A DNA stretch of 64,000 nucleotides from Methanobacteriaceae archaeon (GCA_900766745.1 CAAFWR010000123.1:23778-87777), one strand, 5' to 3'; numbered from the stretch's first letter, positions 38,118-46,585 are shown. Program-made: numbers and translations. The notes: a model not told the origin generated them from the sequence alone.

Positions 38118-38296
38118 TGTTATAAATATTCGTTATGCAAATATAAGTCTTTTTTCTTATATAAAATAATAATATTAAAAATACTTGAGCTTAAGGTAGT
38201 GGATTATAGGGTTTCTAGATAGTTGTTAACACCTTCAGAACTATCTCGGTACTATCAAAATCTATTAGTTTATAAATATTGCAATATAGATATGAT
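38118..38296. promoter_or_regulatory. Divergent control region between sigma-like and helicase genes
   Basis: It holds the minus-strand promoter (38128-38147), an 8-bp inverted repeat AGATAGTT/AACTATCT (38217-38224 and 38239-38246) with an additional ACTATC at 38251-38256, and the 12-bp palindrome ATATTGCAATAT (38276-38287) ten bases before the helicase ATG. The inverted repeats resemble operator sites, and the region probably sets the early/late balance of both transcripts. No gene is seen in these 179 bases. Confidence 0.6.
38128..38147 (-). promoter_or_regulatory. Promoter, copy 1 of shared 20-bp element
   Basis: Read on the minus strand it is CTTATATTTGCATAACGAAT, with TATATTTG matching the Bacteroides -7 consensus TAnnTTTG. 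The exact same 20 bases occur at 61922-61941 on the plus strand, also just before a gene. The sigma-like gene starts 11 bases after it. A TTTG -33 element is not seen at the expected spacing. Confidence 0.75.
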
Positions 38297-39736
38297 ATGA
38301 AGAAGTTTAAAGAGAAAATTAAATTTAGTTTTACACAGGATTTCCAATTGGAGATACTCCGGTTTATCCTAAGGGATAAAGAGGGAGGCTTAGTTTTAAA
38401 AAGGCTTAAATCTAATTACCTGGTTTTAATTGAGCATTCCCTTATATTTGAGGGTATCACTAAATACTTTAAGAAGCAAGGCAGGATGCCTTCCGAGAAT
38501 ATTCTAAAGGAGGTATTAAAAGAATTGCTAGAATCCAAGGCATACGTGGATTTGGTAACTAAGGAAGATATCCCAAGTATCAATAAGATAATCAGTAATC
38601 TTTATCACATACCCTTATCAGATGCTGATTATATAAAAGAAAAAATATACCAGTTCTCTACCTATATCGAGATGAAGAACTTAAATGATTCTTTCGATTT
38701 GGATAACTTTGAACAATACGAAGAATATTCAAGGAAGGTAGAAAAGGTACTTCAAAAAAGTAAACCTAAGAAAGAGGATGAACCTTTATACATGATTCGA
38801 GATATTGTTGAAAGACAATTTAAAAGGCAGTCAGAACCTTCGGTATTACCTTGTCCATTTAGACAATTGAATGACTTAACAAATGCAGGAGGTTACCCTG
38901 AACATTCAATCAATGTAATACTGGATAAACCTAAAGCAAAGAAAACATTCTTCATGGTAAACCTTGCAAGAGGTTATTTGAGGATGAAGAAATCCGTATT
39001 ATATATTGATACAGAGAATGGTCAAGAACAAATCATGGACCGTTTCATTCAATCCAGTATTAATAAAACCAAAAAAGAATTATATTCTGGTGAGTATGAT
39101 AAACTTGAGGCAAAGCATTTAAGGAAACTCGCCAGGTTTGGAGTTGAATTAGTAGTTGAAAGGGTACCTGCAATGATTACTAATGCCACTTATATAAGAG
39201 AAAAGATAATTCAACTGCGTAATCAAGGAATTGATATTAAGGTACTGATGGTCGATTATGCAGGTAAGCTTGCATCAATAGCTGGAGACCGAGAAGACTT
39301 TGAAAGGATATCAAATGTATATATTGACTTACAGAACCTGGCAGAAGAATTACATCTTGATATTATATGGACTGCTCACCATATTACTCGTGAGGGTAAA
39401 AAGCATAGGACTACTAGATATGACGAGAATGATATCTCGGGTTCAATTGCAATCGTTCGTAATGCCCAAGTTATTGTAGGTCTTAATTCTACCGAACAAG
39501 AAGAGAAAGATAATATTCTTCGAGTTGAAATGGTAGTACAAAGGGATGGTCTTTCCTCGGGTAGAGCATTATTCAAATGCGATGTTGAAAGGCAAAGATG
39601 TATAGAATTTACAAAGGAACAACGTAAACAATATGATGAGGTATATGGTAAAAAATTGGATGAACAATTTAAGAAGAATGGCAGCAATCCTGATGCAGAT
39701 TCTAAGAAAAGGGAAAGAACTACTGGAGATATCTAA
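38297..39736 (+). CDS. Replicative DnaB-family helicase
   Basis: A 479-residue protein with an N-terminal helical domain (about 1-165) and a RecA-like domain (from about 185). The P-loop position after the strand INVIL reads DKPKAKKT (about 210-217): the usual glycines are replaced, but the Lys-Thr pair remains. Then come a Walker-A-helix-like run, DTEN near 238-241, Walker B LMVDY (Asp at about 320) and IIWTAHHITREGK with the sensor His. It unwinds DNA ahead of the polymerase and works with the primase encoded downstream. An in-frame TTG at 38279 is less likely than this ATG. Confidence 0.82.
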   Translation: MKKFKEKIKFSFTQDFQLEILRFILRDKEGGLVLKRLKSNYLVLIEHSLIFEGITKYFKKQGRMPSENILKEVLKELLESKAYVDLVTKEDIPSINKIISNLYHIPLSDADYIKEKIYQFSTYIEMKNLNDSFDLDNFEQYEEYSRKVEKVLQKSKPKKEDEPLYMIRDIVERQFKRQSEPSVLPCPFRQLNDLTNAGGYPEHSINVILDKPKAKKTFFMVNLARGYLRMKKSVLYIDTENGQEQIMDRFIQSSINKTKKELYSGEYDKLEAKHLRKLARFGVELVVERVPAMITNATYIREKIIQLRNQGIDIKVLMVDYAGKLASIAGDREDFERISNVYIDLQNLAEELHLDIIWTAHHITREGKKHRTTRYDENDISGSIAIVRNAQVIVGLNSTEQEEKDNILRVEMVVQRDGLSSGRALFKCDVERQRCIEFTKEQRKQYDEVYGKKLDEQFKKNGSNPDADSKKRERTTGDI

Positions 39737-39932
39737 ATGTAAACTCGGGTATCATGAATGGGTAGCTGTTCATTGGGCTGAGTTTAAACAGAGACCTCGT
39801 AGGGCAATCTTTTCTAAGAAAGGTGGGAGAAGAAAAGCCCAGTATTATGAGAAACGCTATGTAAAATATTACTGTAATAGATGCGGGAAGAAAAGATATG
39901 AAAACAAAAAAGATAGATATTACAAAAGATAG
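39693..39932 (+). CDS. Small zinc-ribbon-like protein, DUF1660-like
   Basis: A 79-residue basic protein with C16, H21, C61 and C64 (CKLGYHEW, then CNRCGKKRY). The first part resembles the C..xGHxW pattern of the phage DUF1660 family (recalled), and the CxxC end suggests a metal site. The gene overlaps the helicase C-terminus. An alternative ATG at 39678 would add five residues. Role unknown; likely a nucleic-acid-binding accessory of the replication operon. Confidence 0.6.
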   Translation: MQILRKGKELLEISKCKLGYHEWVAVHWAEFKQRPRRAIFSKKGGRRKAQYYEKRYVKYYCNRCGKKRYENKKDRYYKR

Positions 39933-40068
39933 ATGGGCGGATGGGTTATCTTTAGAGATATCCCATAACGGTTATCAAACAACCTCTATCGGTAATTTAG
40001 ATTTAGAGGATTTGAAGAAATTAAGGAAAGTAGTTAGGAAAGCAATACGAGAATATGAAAATTACTAA
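39898..40068 (+). CDS. 56-residue protein nested between zinc-ribbon and primase genes
   Basis: A complete short reading frame, MKTKKIDITKDRWADGLSLE onward, ending REYENY. It overlaps the upstream gene by 35 bases and the primase start by 14 bases, using the start-stop overlaps typical of this operon. It has an N-terminal strand-like part and a basic C-terminal helix. Compact codon use without rare stretches supports a real gene. Function unknown. Confidence 0.6.
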   Translation: MKTKKIDITKDRWADGLSLEISHNGYQTTSIGNLDLEDLKKLRKVVRKAIREYENY

Positions 40069-41005
40069 TAAGTTTAAATCCCAGTTAAAAACCTATTTTA
40101 TTAAGAGGTTAGGTGCTTTTGAATATCGGAGAGGCTGGATGCGTATTCCAACTTGCCCCTATTGTGGGAGAGAACATAAGTTGGGAGTTAACTTATCTAT
40201 GTATCGAACTAATTGTTTTCGGTGTAATGCCCATCCCTCACCTGCTCAATTAATAATGGACATTGAGGGATTCACTGAGTATCATGAATTAATAAACTTT
40301 TTGAATAATGGACAATTTGATGAACTTCAATTTAAGGAAGAGAAACTTGAACTTGCTGAAAGTAAACCTCTGTATCTGCCAGAGGGATTTAGAAACATTT
40401 CGCTTGGAGACAGCCAACTTGCAAAAAGTATTAGGGGATATATCAAGAAACGTGGCTTTAATATCGAACAGTTTTCAAGATATGGTATCGGCTATGGCAC
40501 GATGGGGACGACTTACGGGTACCTTATTATCCCCTTCTATTATCAAGGCCAACTTAAATATTACAATGCTAGAAACGTTATCGGAAAAGGCCCCAGGTAT
40601 AATAACCCAGACAAAGATATCACAGGTCTTGGAAAACAGTTTATCATCTTTAATCATGACGCATTGGAGATGTACAGGTCGGTATTCGTTTGCGAAGGAG
40701 CACTTAATGCTCTCACCATGGGAGATAGAGGCATTGCCACAATGGGCAAAGCTATTAGTCAGTACCAAGTCAATGAGTTACTTAAATCCCAATGCGAAAG
40801 ATATATTATACTTTTGGACCCAGATGCAAAAGAATACGCAATCAATCTGGCGCTCAAACTTGTTGCCTATAAAAAGGTCAAGGTGGTGTTTCTACCAGAA
40901 GGAAAAGATTGCAATGACCTAAAAAAACCTGCAGTTATGAAACTAGTTTATAAGACTAGATATCAAACTTATCAAGAACTTATAAGAATGAAAAATGAAT
41001 TATGA
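40055..41005 (+). CDS. DNA primase with zinc and TOPRIM domains
   Basis: A 316-residue protein that synthesises RNA primers. A CHC2-like zinc site is at C34, C37, C54 and C57 (CPYCG and CFRCN). The core contains GTTYGYLIIPFYYQGQLKYY (151-170), typical of DnaG-like and T7-type primases, and the TOPRIM motifs VCEGALNAL (Glu214) and LLDPDAK (Asp255, Asp257). It lacks a helicase domain; the separate helicase lies upstream. It ends with an ATGA overlap to the HNH gene. Confidence 0.88.
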   Translation: MKITNKFKSQLKTYFIKRLGAFEYRRGWMRIPTCPYCGREHKLGVNLSMYRTNCFRCNAHPSPAQLIMDIEGFTEYHELINFLNNGQFDELQFKEEKLELAESKPLYLPEGFRNISLGDSQLAKSIRGYIKKRGFNIEQFSRYGIGYGTMGTTYGYLIIPFYYQGQLKYYNARNVIGKGPRYNNPDKDITGLGKQFIIFNHDALEMYRSVFVCEGALNALTMGDRGIATMGKAISQYQVNELLKSQCERYIILLDPDAKEYAINLALKLVAYKKVKVVFLPEGKDCNDLKKPAVMKLVYKTRYQTYQELIRMKNEL

Positions 41006-41535
41006 AAAAAGAGAACATTAGCGGATATCCCCAATATCATATTACTCGTAGAGGAGAGGTTTATTCATATAAGAGAGGTGTTTGGAAACTCAGAAAAACT
41101 TCTAATAAATCTAGTACTGGGAGGATTAGAGTAAGGATACGTAATAAATGGTTACAAGTATCAAGATTAGTAGCTTTAGCTTGGGTACCTAATCCTCATC
41201 CCGAAATTTATGATGTAGTTATGCACTTGGATAATAATCCATCTAATAACTACTATAAAAACCTTAAGTGGGGTACCCAATCCCAAAATATAGCCCAAGC
41301 TTATAGAGATGGGAACCTAAAAACTCCCTCTGCTTTAATTGCTAGAGGAGAGTCCCATTCTAATGCTTCGATCACTAATCAAACTAGGAGTATGATAGTT
41401 GATCTAAGATTGAATTATCATGTACCAGAATCAAAATTGAGTATAATTTTTGGGATAAGCAAAAGGCATATCTCTAAAATTGTTTCACAGTATAAAAAAG
41501 GTATTAGATGGGATAATGAGGTTATCAAGAATTAA
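41002..41535 (+). CDS. HNH homing endonuclease with NUMOD-type and HTH parts
   Basis: A 177-residue protein. Residues 1-60 resemble a NUMOD4-like DNA-binding entry (ISGYPQYHITRRGEVYSYKR). Residues about 70-95 carry the HNH_3 signature: VMHLDNNPSNNYYKNLKWGT. The last 60 residues include a helix-turn-helix-like run (ESKLSIIFGISKRHISKI). Such free-standing endonucleases nick related phage genomes lacking the gene and spread by repair. It is fused in translation to the primase gene (ATGA), suggesting recent insertion at this junction. Confidence 0.87.
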   Translation: MKKENISGYPQYHITRRGEVYSYKRGVWKLRKTSNKSSTGRIRVRIRNKWLQVSRLVALAWVPNPHPEIYDVVMHLDNNPSNNYYKNLKWGTQSQNIAQAYRDGNLKTPSALIARGESHSNASITNQTRSMIVDLRLNYHVPESKLSIIFGISKRHISKIVSQYKKGIRWDNEVIKN

Positions 41536-41605
41536 TTGCTATCAGAAACTCATTGAAATAAAGAGTTCCTATTATAATATATAAACTTAAAATTCATTAG
41601 AGGAT

Positions 41606-41809
41606 ATGAAAGAATTTATTATTGAATGGTGTAGAAATATGATTATAGCTATTGCTATTCTTCTTTATGTAGCTATATTTATTAGTGGTACCTATCTTTT
41701 AGATGATGGTACATTAAAAGGTTTTATATATGTGGGTTTATGGGCGGCTTTGTTTGTAGCCATAGCTATAGTAACTTGTATAATATACAATATAGAGAAA
41801 AAGAAATGA
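41606..41809 (+). CDS. Small double-membrane-span protein
   Basis: A 67-residue protein with two hydrophobic segments (about 8-28 and 38-58) and a short charged end. It follows a 70-base gap after the HNH gene and overlaps the next gene's start by ATGA. It may be a membrane-acting early protein; no family was recognised. Confidence 0.55.
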   Translation: MKEFIIEWCRNMIIAIAILLYVAIFISGTYLLDDGTLKGFIYVGLWAALFVAIAIVTCIIYNIEKKK

Positions 41810-42627
41810 GAGAACCCAGCATTCATATAACTAAGTCTCAATTTGAGGAAATATTAAATACCTTAGAGGTAGATAATTTCCCAGTTGAGGCTTTTTTTGT
41901 TATTGCTCGGAAAGAGGCAATAAATCATAGAGCAGTCTTAGTTTCTAATAATAAGAATACTAAGCGAATTAATAACATATTACTAGCATCTAAGGGGGAT
42001 GCTGCCCTTGTTGCTGATATTTTGTATGCAACCCGTATAAAATTAAAACATAGGGGAGTTCGGAAAATAAACGAAAGTAATTCTCGGGAATGGGCAAATT
42101 GTAAAAAGCTTGCAGAGATATGTAATACATTCTGTGAAGATTTTAAATTTGATACCCGAGAAGGGTTTATTAAATACATTGAGACTGGGTTAAAAAGGAT
42201 GACCGATTATCGTAATGTTATGCAAAGGTTATTATCCATGCAAGAGAACATTACTAATCAAGTAGATGCAGAGATAGAATTACAAAATTCAGATTTAAAA
42301 CTTACTAAAGAGATACATGATTATTTCATTGGTAAGATTGCTAAGGCAACTGGTATATATGAATCTTATGAAAATCAACCAGAGAAATACGTACACTTTG
42401 CAAAGGTAGGTGAATTCTTAAAAGAAGAGGGTTGGGATTATAGGACTTTCATAGATGCACAATTCGAATCTCTTGCATGGTGTAATGGGTTACCAGATAT
42501 TGCACAAATGTATACCGATAAAGCAATTGAAAGGTATAATAAGTATTTATATAAAAATAAGAATAAACAACTACTTGAAGATGAACCCATAGTAGAGGGT
42601 AGTCTTTGGGATAAAATTAAAAAGTAA
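41806..42627 (+). CDS. Hypothetical replication-module protein
   Basis: A 273-residue helical protein starting at the ATGA overlap with the membrane protein. The beginning (MREPSIHITKSQFEEILNTL) is followed by mixed helices with charged faces; no catalytic motif was found. Neighbours are the membrane protein and the ferritin-like gene, which starts two bases after its stop. Function unknown. Confidence 0.6.
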   Translation: MREPSIHITKSQFEEILNTLEVDNFPVEAFFVIARKEAINHRAVLVSNNKNTKRINNILLASKGDAALVADILYATRIKLKHRGVRKINESNSREWANCKKLAEICNTFCEDFKFDTREGFIKYIETGLKRMTDYRNVMQRLLSMQENITNQVDAEIELQNSDLKLTKEIHDYFIGKIAKATGIYESYENQPEKYVHFAKVGEFLKEEGWDYRTFIDAQFESLAWCNGLPDIAQMYTDKAIERYNKYLYKNKNKQLLEDEPIVEGSLWDKIKK

Positions 42628-42628
42628 T

Positions 42629-43216
42629 ATGAAAGGTTTACAATTTTTAGGGAACAGAGTAGAGGATGCAGCTAATGCTTTTATTGACGTCCTCAAGTAT
42701 TCAGACCAGTCAGTAGATTATCCGGATTTTAAGGATATTGAACCTTGGCCTGATGAGATAGTTAATATGTTTTATGTAATTTGGAAGAACGCCAAATTCT
42801 CAGAACTAAGTGCAATCATTATGTATACTCAGCAGTCAACTAGATTTAAAGAGATTTCGGAATTGATGTTGGGTATTGGATTAGTAGAAATGAGACATTT
42901 TGATAAGATATCAGATTTCATACAATTGGCAGACCCTTATGAAGATTACTCTGTAATCAACATTAATCCTACAATTGAAATAGGTTCTACTTGGGAACAA
43001 GCTTTGAAGATTGCCTGGGATTCCGAAATAGAAACTATCGGACACTATAAAAAGATTCAAAAAGCAATTGCTCAATACAATGAACGCCCAGATTATGATG
43101 ATGTGAATTATTTCCTTGAGAAATTGATTGCCGATGAAGAACATCACATTAAACTTCTTAAGGAAGCTTTGGGAGTAGATAAAGGTACTAAGGGAGTAAC
43201 CGTAATCATTAAGTAA
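42629..43216 (+). CDS. Ferritin-like di-iron protein
   Basis: The 195-residue helical protein has a complete ferritin-like metal pattern: Glu59 (SELSAI), Glu87-x2-His90 (EMRH), Glu135 (with Glu133; SEIETI) and Glu170-x2-His173 (EEHH). This layout is shared by rubrerythrins and related di-iron proteins. It may bind iron or manganese, detoxify peroxide, or be a radical-type oxidase; the exact activity is not clear. It starts two bases after the upstream stop. An iron-handling enzyme in a replication operon is unusual for phages. Confidence 0.7.
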   Translation: MKGLQFLGNRVEDAANAFIDVLKYSDQSVDYPDFKDIEPWPDEIVNMFYVIWKNAKFSELSAIIMYTQQSTRFKEISELMLGIGLVEMRHFDKISDFIQLADPYEDYSVININPTIEIGSTWEQALKIAWDSEIETIGHYKKIQKAIAQYNERPDYDDVNYFLEKLIADEEHHIKLLKEALGVDKGTKGVTVIIK

Positions 43217-43217
43217 T

Positions 43218-43436
43218 ATGAGTCAAGTAGCAATTATATATAAAGAATCCCGAGATAATTATATCTCGGGCAATTCCTATACATGGTGTCCTTGTTGTGG
43301 TAAATGCTATATATTATCCGAAGAGGAAGTGGTAAATGCCATAGACAATGATTTATCAGTATATGCCGAATGTTCTTGTGGTAATTCATTTTACATAGAA
43401 ACAGAAGATGAGCAAGATAATTATTCAGAATGGTAA
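43218..43436 (+). CDS. Small four-cysteine zinc-binding protein
   Basis: A 72-residue protein with C24-x2-C27-x2-C30 (CPCCGKC) and C52-x-C54 (ECSCG), a likely zinc site, and an acidic C-terminus (EDEQDNYSEW). Its C-terminus overlaps the helicase start by 29 bases. It could be a transcription or nuclease cofactor. No family recognised. Confidence 0.55.
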   Translation: MSQVAIIYKESRDNYISGNSYTWCPCCGKCYILSEEEVVNAIDNDLSVYAECSCGNSFYIETEDEQDNYSEW

Positions 43437-44895
43437 TATGTGTGAACTCGACTTACCTCTTAAGTTCGCACAGAAACTTTATAATGAGTTTGCCATTCGA
43501 CACCCAAATGCTTTCTACTTACGTACAAGGCAAAGAGGTATGCAGAATTGGGATGGTAAGATTCACTACATCACTAAGACTGGACAATTTAAAATAGGTT
43601 TACTTCCAAGGGTATACGAAAGATGTATTGAGATGGGAGTTAAACCTAAAGTTGTAGATATGCGTCAACCTTTACCTAAAGTCAGTAAAGTCGTTACGAA
43701 GATAGGCAAATATAAATTAAGACCAGAACAAGAGAAAGCAGTCAAGGCTGTAATTAATAATACCATTGGAGGTAAACCTTTTCATATCGGAGTATTAGAT
43801 TATACGGTTAATGCAGGTAAAACTCTTATCATGACCTCTCTTTATTTATCCTATAAGAAACAGTTAAAGACTTTGCTAATAACTAATGATTCCGATTGGT
43901 TAAACCAGGCTAGAGAAGAATTTAAGCAATATCTCCCGGGAGAAAACATCACCTTTGTTCAAGGTAAAGTCTTAAACTGGAGTAACTTCACTATAGGTAT
44001 GGTTCAATCTATTTCTCGTAATATGAGATTCTATCAGAAGGAATTATCTCAAGTAGATATGGTACTAATTGATGAGGCTGACCAAGGAGGTAGTAAGCAA
44101 TATCAGAATGTAATTACTCGGTTATTTAATACTCGTATTCGTATAGGATTATCTGGTACGATTTATATGAGTAAGCTTGCTAAGGATAAGGTTAAGAATA
44201 TGAACCTTGAATGTTTCTTTGGTAAGGTAATTGCTGAGTTCAAACTTAAGGATTCTATTAAGAAAGGTTACTCAACTAAAACCATAGTAAAGATGGTACC
44301 TGGTAAACCCTGGTATGGTAATTGGGAATCAGATTGTATATCTTATAAGGAAATATATGATGATTCTATTACGGATAATAACACTGCCTGGACTATGGCT
44401 TGGGATAGATTAAGGTGGAATTTAAGGCAAGGTAGATTTCCTGCACTTGTAGTATGTAAGCATATTGCACATTGTGAAAATTTATATAAGTTCTTTAAAA
44501 ATAGACTGGATGATGCCTATAATATTGCTTATGTGCATGTTAATACTCCCACTAAATTAAGACAACAAATAATGAAAGATTTTAGAGAAGGTAAGATTGA
44601 TATCTTGGTATCAACTACAATCATAGCTCGAGGTAAAAACTTTCCTAAGCTTAGGTATTTATTAAATACTGCCAGTATGGATAGCCAAGAAAAATCTATT
44701 CAGTTTTTAGGCCGTTTGGTAAGAACCGATGAATCTAAAAAGAAAGTGTACCTTGATGATCTTCATTATCCGGGTAATTATTTAGATAGGCATGGTAAGC
44801 ATAGGAAGCAATATTATCAGAGACAAGAATTGAAAGTAATATTGTTAGATAAGCTTTGGAAGAACCATACTAACCATAGCCTTAATCAGAGTTAA
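43408..44895 (+). CDS. SF2 helicase, UvsW-like
   Basis: A 495-residue helicase. The first 90 residues resemble the UvsW N-domain (GMQNWDGKIHYI). Motifs: Q-like LRPEQ (104-108), Walker A VNAGKT (134-139), DEAD-type IDEAD (221-225), LSGT (248-251), and motif VI-type QFLGRLVR near 435. T4 UvsW remodels recombination and stalled-fork intermediates and shifts replication to the recombination-dependent mode. It is placed with RecA-, gp46- and gp47-like genes. The start (43408) overlaps the preceding gene; ATG 43438 would be a later choice but would cut into a plausible first strand. Confidence 0.87.
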   Translation: MSKIIIQNGNMCELDLPLKFAQKLYNEFAIRHPNAFYLRTRQRGMQNWDGKIHYITKTGQFKIGLLPRVYERCIEMGVKPKVVDMRQPLPKVSKVVTKIGKYKLRPEQEKAVKAVINNTIGGKPFHIGVLDYTVNAGKTLIMTSLYLSYKKQLKTLLITNDSDWLNQAREEFKQYLPGENITFVQGKVLNWSNFTIGMVQSISRNMRFYQKELSQVDMVLIDEADQGGSKQYQNVITRLFNTRIRIGLSGTIYMSKLAKDKVKNMNLECFFGKVIAEFKLKDSIKKGYSTKTIVKMVPGKPWYGNWESDCISYKEIYDDSITDNNTAWTMAWDRLRWNLRQGRFPALVVCKHIAHCENLYKFFKNRLDDAYNIAYVHVNTPTKLRQQIMKDFREGKIDILVSTTIIARGKNFPKLRYLLNTASMDSQEKSIQFLGRLVRTDESKKKVYLDDLHYPGNYLDRHGKHRKQYYQRQELKVILLDKLWKNHTNHSLNQS

Positions 44896-44910
44896 CTAGA
44901 AGTACTATGA

Positions 44911-44944
44911 GTAATTACTTTTCTCCGTAGGAGGAAATAATTAC
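44911..44944 (+). other. Imperfect long stem-loop with GGAGG in its right arm
   Basis: GTAATTACTTTTCTCC and GGAGGAAATAATTAC pair over about 14 bp with a bulge around a GTA loop, 16 bases after the helicase stop. The right arm buries a GGAGG Shine-Dalgarno-like core. No T-run follows. It may be an RNA-processing or translation-control element. Confidence 0.5.
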
Positions 44945-44974
44945 ATCCTAATAAGCATACGGGCATTATGAATT

Positions 44975-45127
44975 ATGAATAATGATAAGTTAATATGTAT
45001 CAGAGAAGAGGATGATAGTAAACTAATCCAATTACAATCAGAAGGGTATAAGATAATCCAAATCTCTGCCTCAGGTATCTACTGTTGGGTATTACTAAGG
45101 AAACCTAATTTCACTAAAAGACATTAA
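44975..45127 (+). CDS. 50-residue hypothetical protein
   Basis: A short complete frame starting MNNDKLICIREEDDSKLIQL, with two Cys and a basic end (FTKRH). It lies alone between the stem-loop and the 107-residue gene, which starts 11 bases after it. Compact spacing supports a real gene. No family recognised. Confidence 0.5.
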   Translation: MNNDKLICIREEDDSKLIQLQSEGYKIIQISASGIYCWVLLRKPNFTKRH

Positions 45128-45138
45128 AGGATTTTTCA

Positions 45139-45462
45139 ATGAAAACACTAAGCCAAATATTAAACCGGGTGAGGGCATTATTAAAAGGACCTGAACCTAA
45201 TCCTCAACATGTATTTAATTGTAGGGATATTGCATGGATAACCGACATTAGACATTGGAGATATACTCCGGATGTTTATACCCATTCGTTTAGTTTATAT
45301 TGGGGATCTGGATTAGAGATCAAATTACAACAAGATACTACTGACCCAGAATCTTGCCCAGAATTATCTAAACTCAGGGAACTATTTATTAATAACATAG
45401 GTTATTCATATGTAACCATAGATGATATTACTAACATATACATTTATAAAGAAAAAAAATGA
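45139..45462 (+). CDS. Hypothetical 107-residue protein
   Basis: An N-terminal helix with basic residues, then an aromatic beta-rich middle (about 25-60) and a Lys-rich end. It ends one base before the ATG of the next gene. No family or catalytic motif was recognised. Confidence 0.55.
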   Translation: MKTLSQILNRVRALLKGPEPNPQHVFNCRDIAWITDIRHWRYTPDVYTHSFSLYWGSGLEIKLQQDTTDPESCPELSKLRELFINNIGYSYVTIDDITNIYIYKEKK

Positions 45463-45463
45463 T

Positions 45464-45853
45464 ATGGCAAAGAAAAAGAAACAACTACCAGACTTATCAA
45501 AACATGATGTACTTACTCCCATAGACGTTAGTACTTTGGGAACTAATGGAGACCCATGCTTTGGTATTGGGTATGATTTATCCACTAAAGAATGTAAATT
45601 ATGCGGAGATTCAGAACTATGTGCATTCAAGATGTCTCAGAACTTGAACATTACAAGGAAAGAATTAGAACAGAAGAATCAATACAAAGATTTGGATGTA
45701 CTAGAAGATACGGTTGGTATCAAGAAGTACATCCGAGGCTTGATTCGGAAAGGGAAAGACAGAAAAGAAATTATCTCGAAGACAGTTGAGAAATTCGAAG
45801 TACCAAAGAAACGTATTAGAGAACTTTATAGAGAATGCAATGCAAAAGATTGA
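45464..45853 (+). CDS. Cys-motif and helix-rich basic protein
   Basis: A 129-residue protein with a Lys-rich start, C32 and C44-x2-C47-x5-C53 (CKLCGDSELC), a likely metal site, followed by a long basic helical part (GKDRKEIISKTVEKFEVPKK) that could be a helix-turn-helix. Nucleic-acid binding is plausible. The start is chosen one base after the previous stop. Confidence 0.6.
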   Translation: MAKKKKQLPDLSKHDVLTPIDVSTLGTNGDPCFGIGYDLSTKECKLCGDSELCAFKMSQNLNITRKELEQKNQYKDLDVLEDTVGIKKYIRGLIRKGKDRKEIISKTVEKFEVPKKRIRELYRECNAKD

Positions 45854-45854
45854 T

Positions 45855-46046
45855 ATGATATGGGCTATGTTCAAGGTATACCTTAACAACCCAAATTATT
45901 TTGTAAAGCAAGGAGACGTACTTGCTAATCTGTGTATGGAAGGTTCTACCGATGTAATTAGAATATGCAATTCATTGGGAGTAAGGGTTTCCAGACCAGA
46001 GAGATTAACCTTTGGACAACTATTAAACAAGTGTAATATATTATGA
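45855..46046 (+). CDS. Small hypothetical protein upstream of dUTPase
   Basis: A 63-residue protein, MIWAMFKVYLNNPNYFVKQG onward. The end overlaps the dUTPase start in ATGA. I start at 45855 because this genome often places ATG one base after a stop; ATG 45840 in the same frame would overlap the upstream gene. No family recognised. Confidence 0.5.
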   Translation: MIWAMFKVYLNNPNYFVKQGDVLANLCMEGSTDVIRICNSLGVRVSRPERLTFGQLLNKCNIL

Positions 46047-46582
46047 ACAGATTTAGATTTATCAAAGTACGGGAGGTAATATCTCCCAACAGAGCAAACC
46101 CAAATGATGCTGGGTTAGATTTTTATGTACCAACTGATTTATACCCAGAGCATATTCATTCTAAAAATGAATTCGACTCCGAAGGTTATGATTTAGATGT
46201 TCCTTTTGGTGAAGTATTTGTAAGACATATAGCTTTAAAACCTGGGCATCGTATACTTATCCCCTCCGGTATCATGGGATTGCTTGAACCCCCCTCATCA
46301 ATGTTAATGGCAGCTAATAAGTCAGGAATTGCTACTAAGCAAGGTCTGATATTTACTGCAGAGATAGTAGATTCCCCCTATGTGGGAGAGATACACATCG
46401 GAGTATATAACACCTCTCAAGAAGTACAAATAATTGAATGTGGTAAGAAGTTAGTACAATTCATACACGTTCCCATTTATATTACGGAACCCAAGGAGAT
46501 TCAACAAGAGGAGTTCTATTCAGAATCTCAAATGTGGGGGAGTAGAGGTAGTAATGGATTTGGTTCATCTCAAAATAGATAG
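46043..46582 (+). CDS. dut: dUTPase (trimeric type)
   Basis: The 179-residue enzyme converts dUTP to dUMP and pyrophosphate. Motif 1 NDAGLD (21-26), motif 2 NKSGIA (92-97; the usual first Arg/Ser is changed to Asn/Lys), motif 3 DSPYVGEIHIGVYN (110-123), motif 4 CGKKLVQFI (133-141) and motif 5 RGSNGFGSS (168-176) are all present. An insertion follows motif 1. It prevents uracil entering phage DNA and supplies dUMP. It ends with TAG. Confidence 0.93.
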   Translation: MNRFRFIKVREVISPNRANPNDAGLDFYVPTDLYPEHIHSKNEFDSEGYDLDVPFGEVFVRHIALKPGHRILIPSGIMGLLEPPSSMLMAANKSGIATKQGLIFTAEIVDSPYVGEIHIGVYNTSQEVQIIECGKKLVQFIHVPIYITEPKEIQQEEFYSESQMWGSRGSNGFGSSQNR

Positions 46583-46585
46583 GCT

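Noticed and set aside
38279-38296. TTG start adding six residues to the helicase
   Set aside because: It falls inside the palindrome at 38276-38287, and the ATG at 38297 gives a normal N-terminus.
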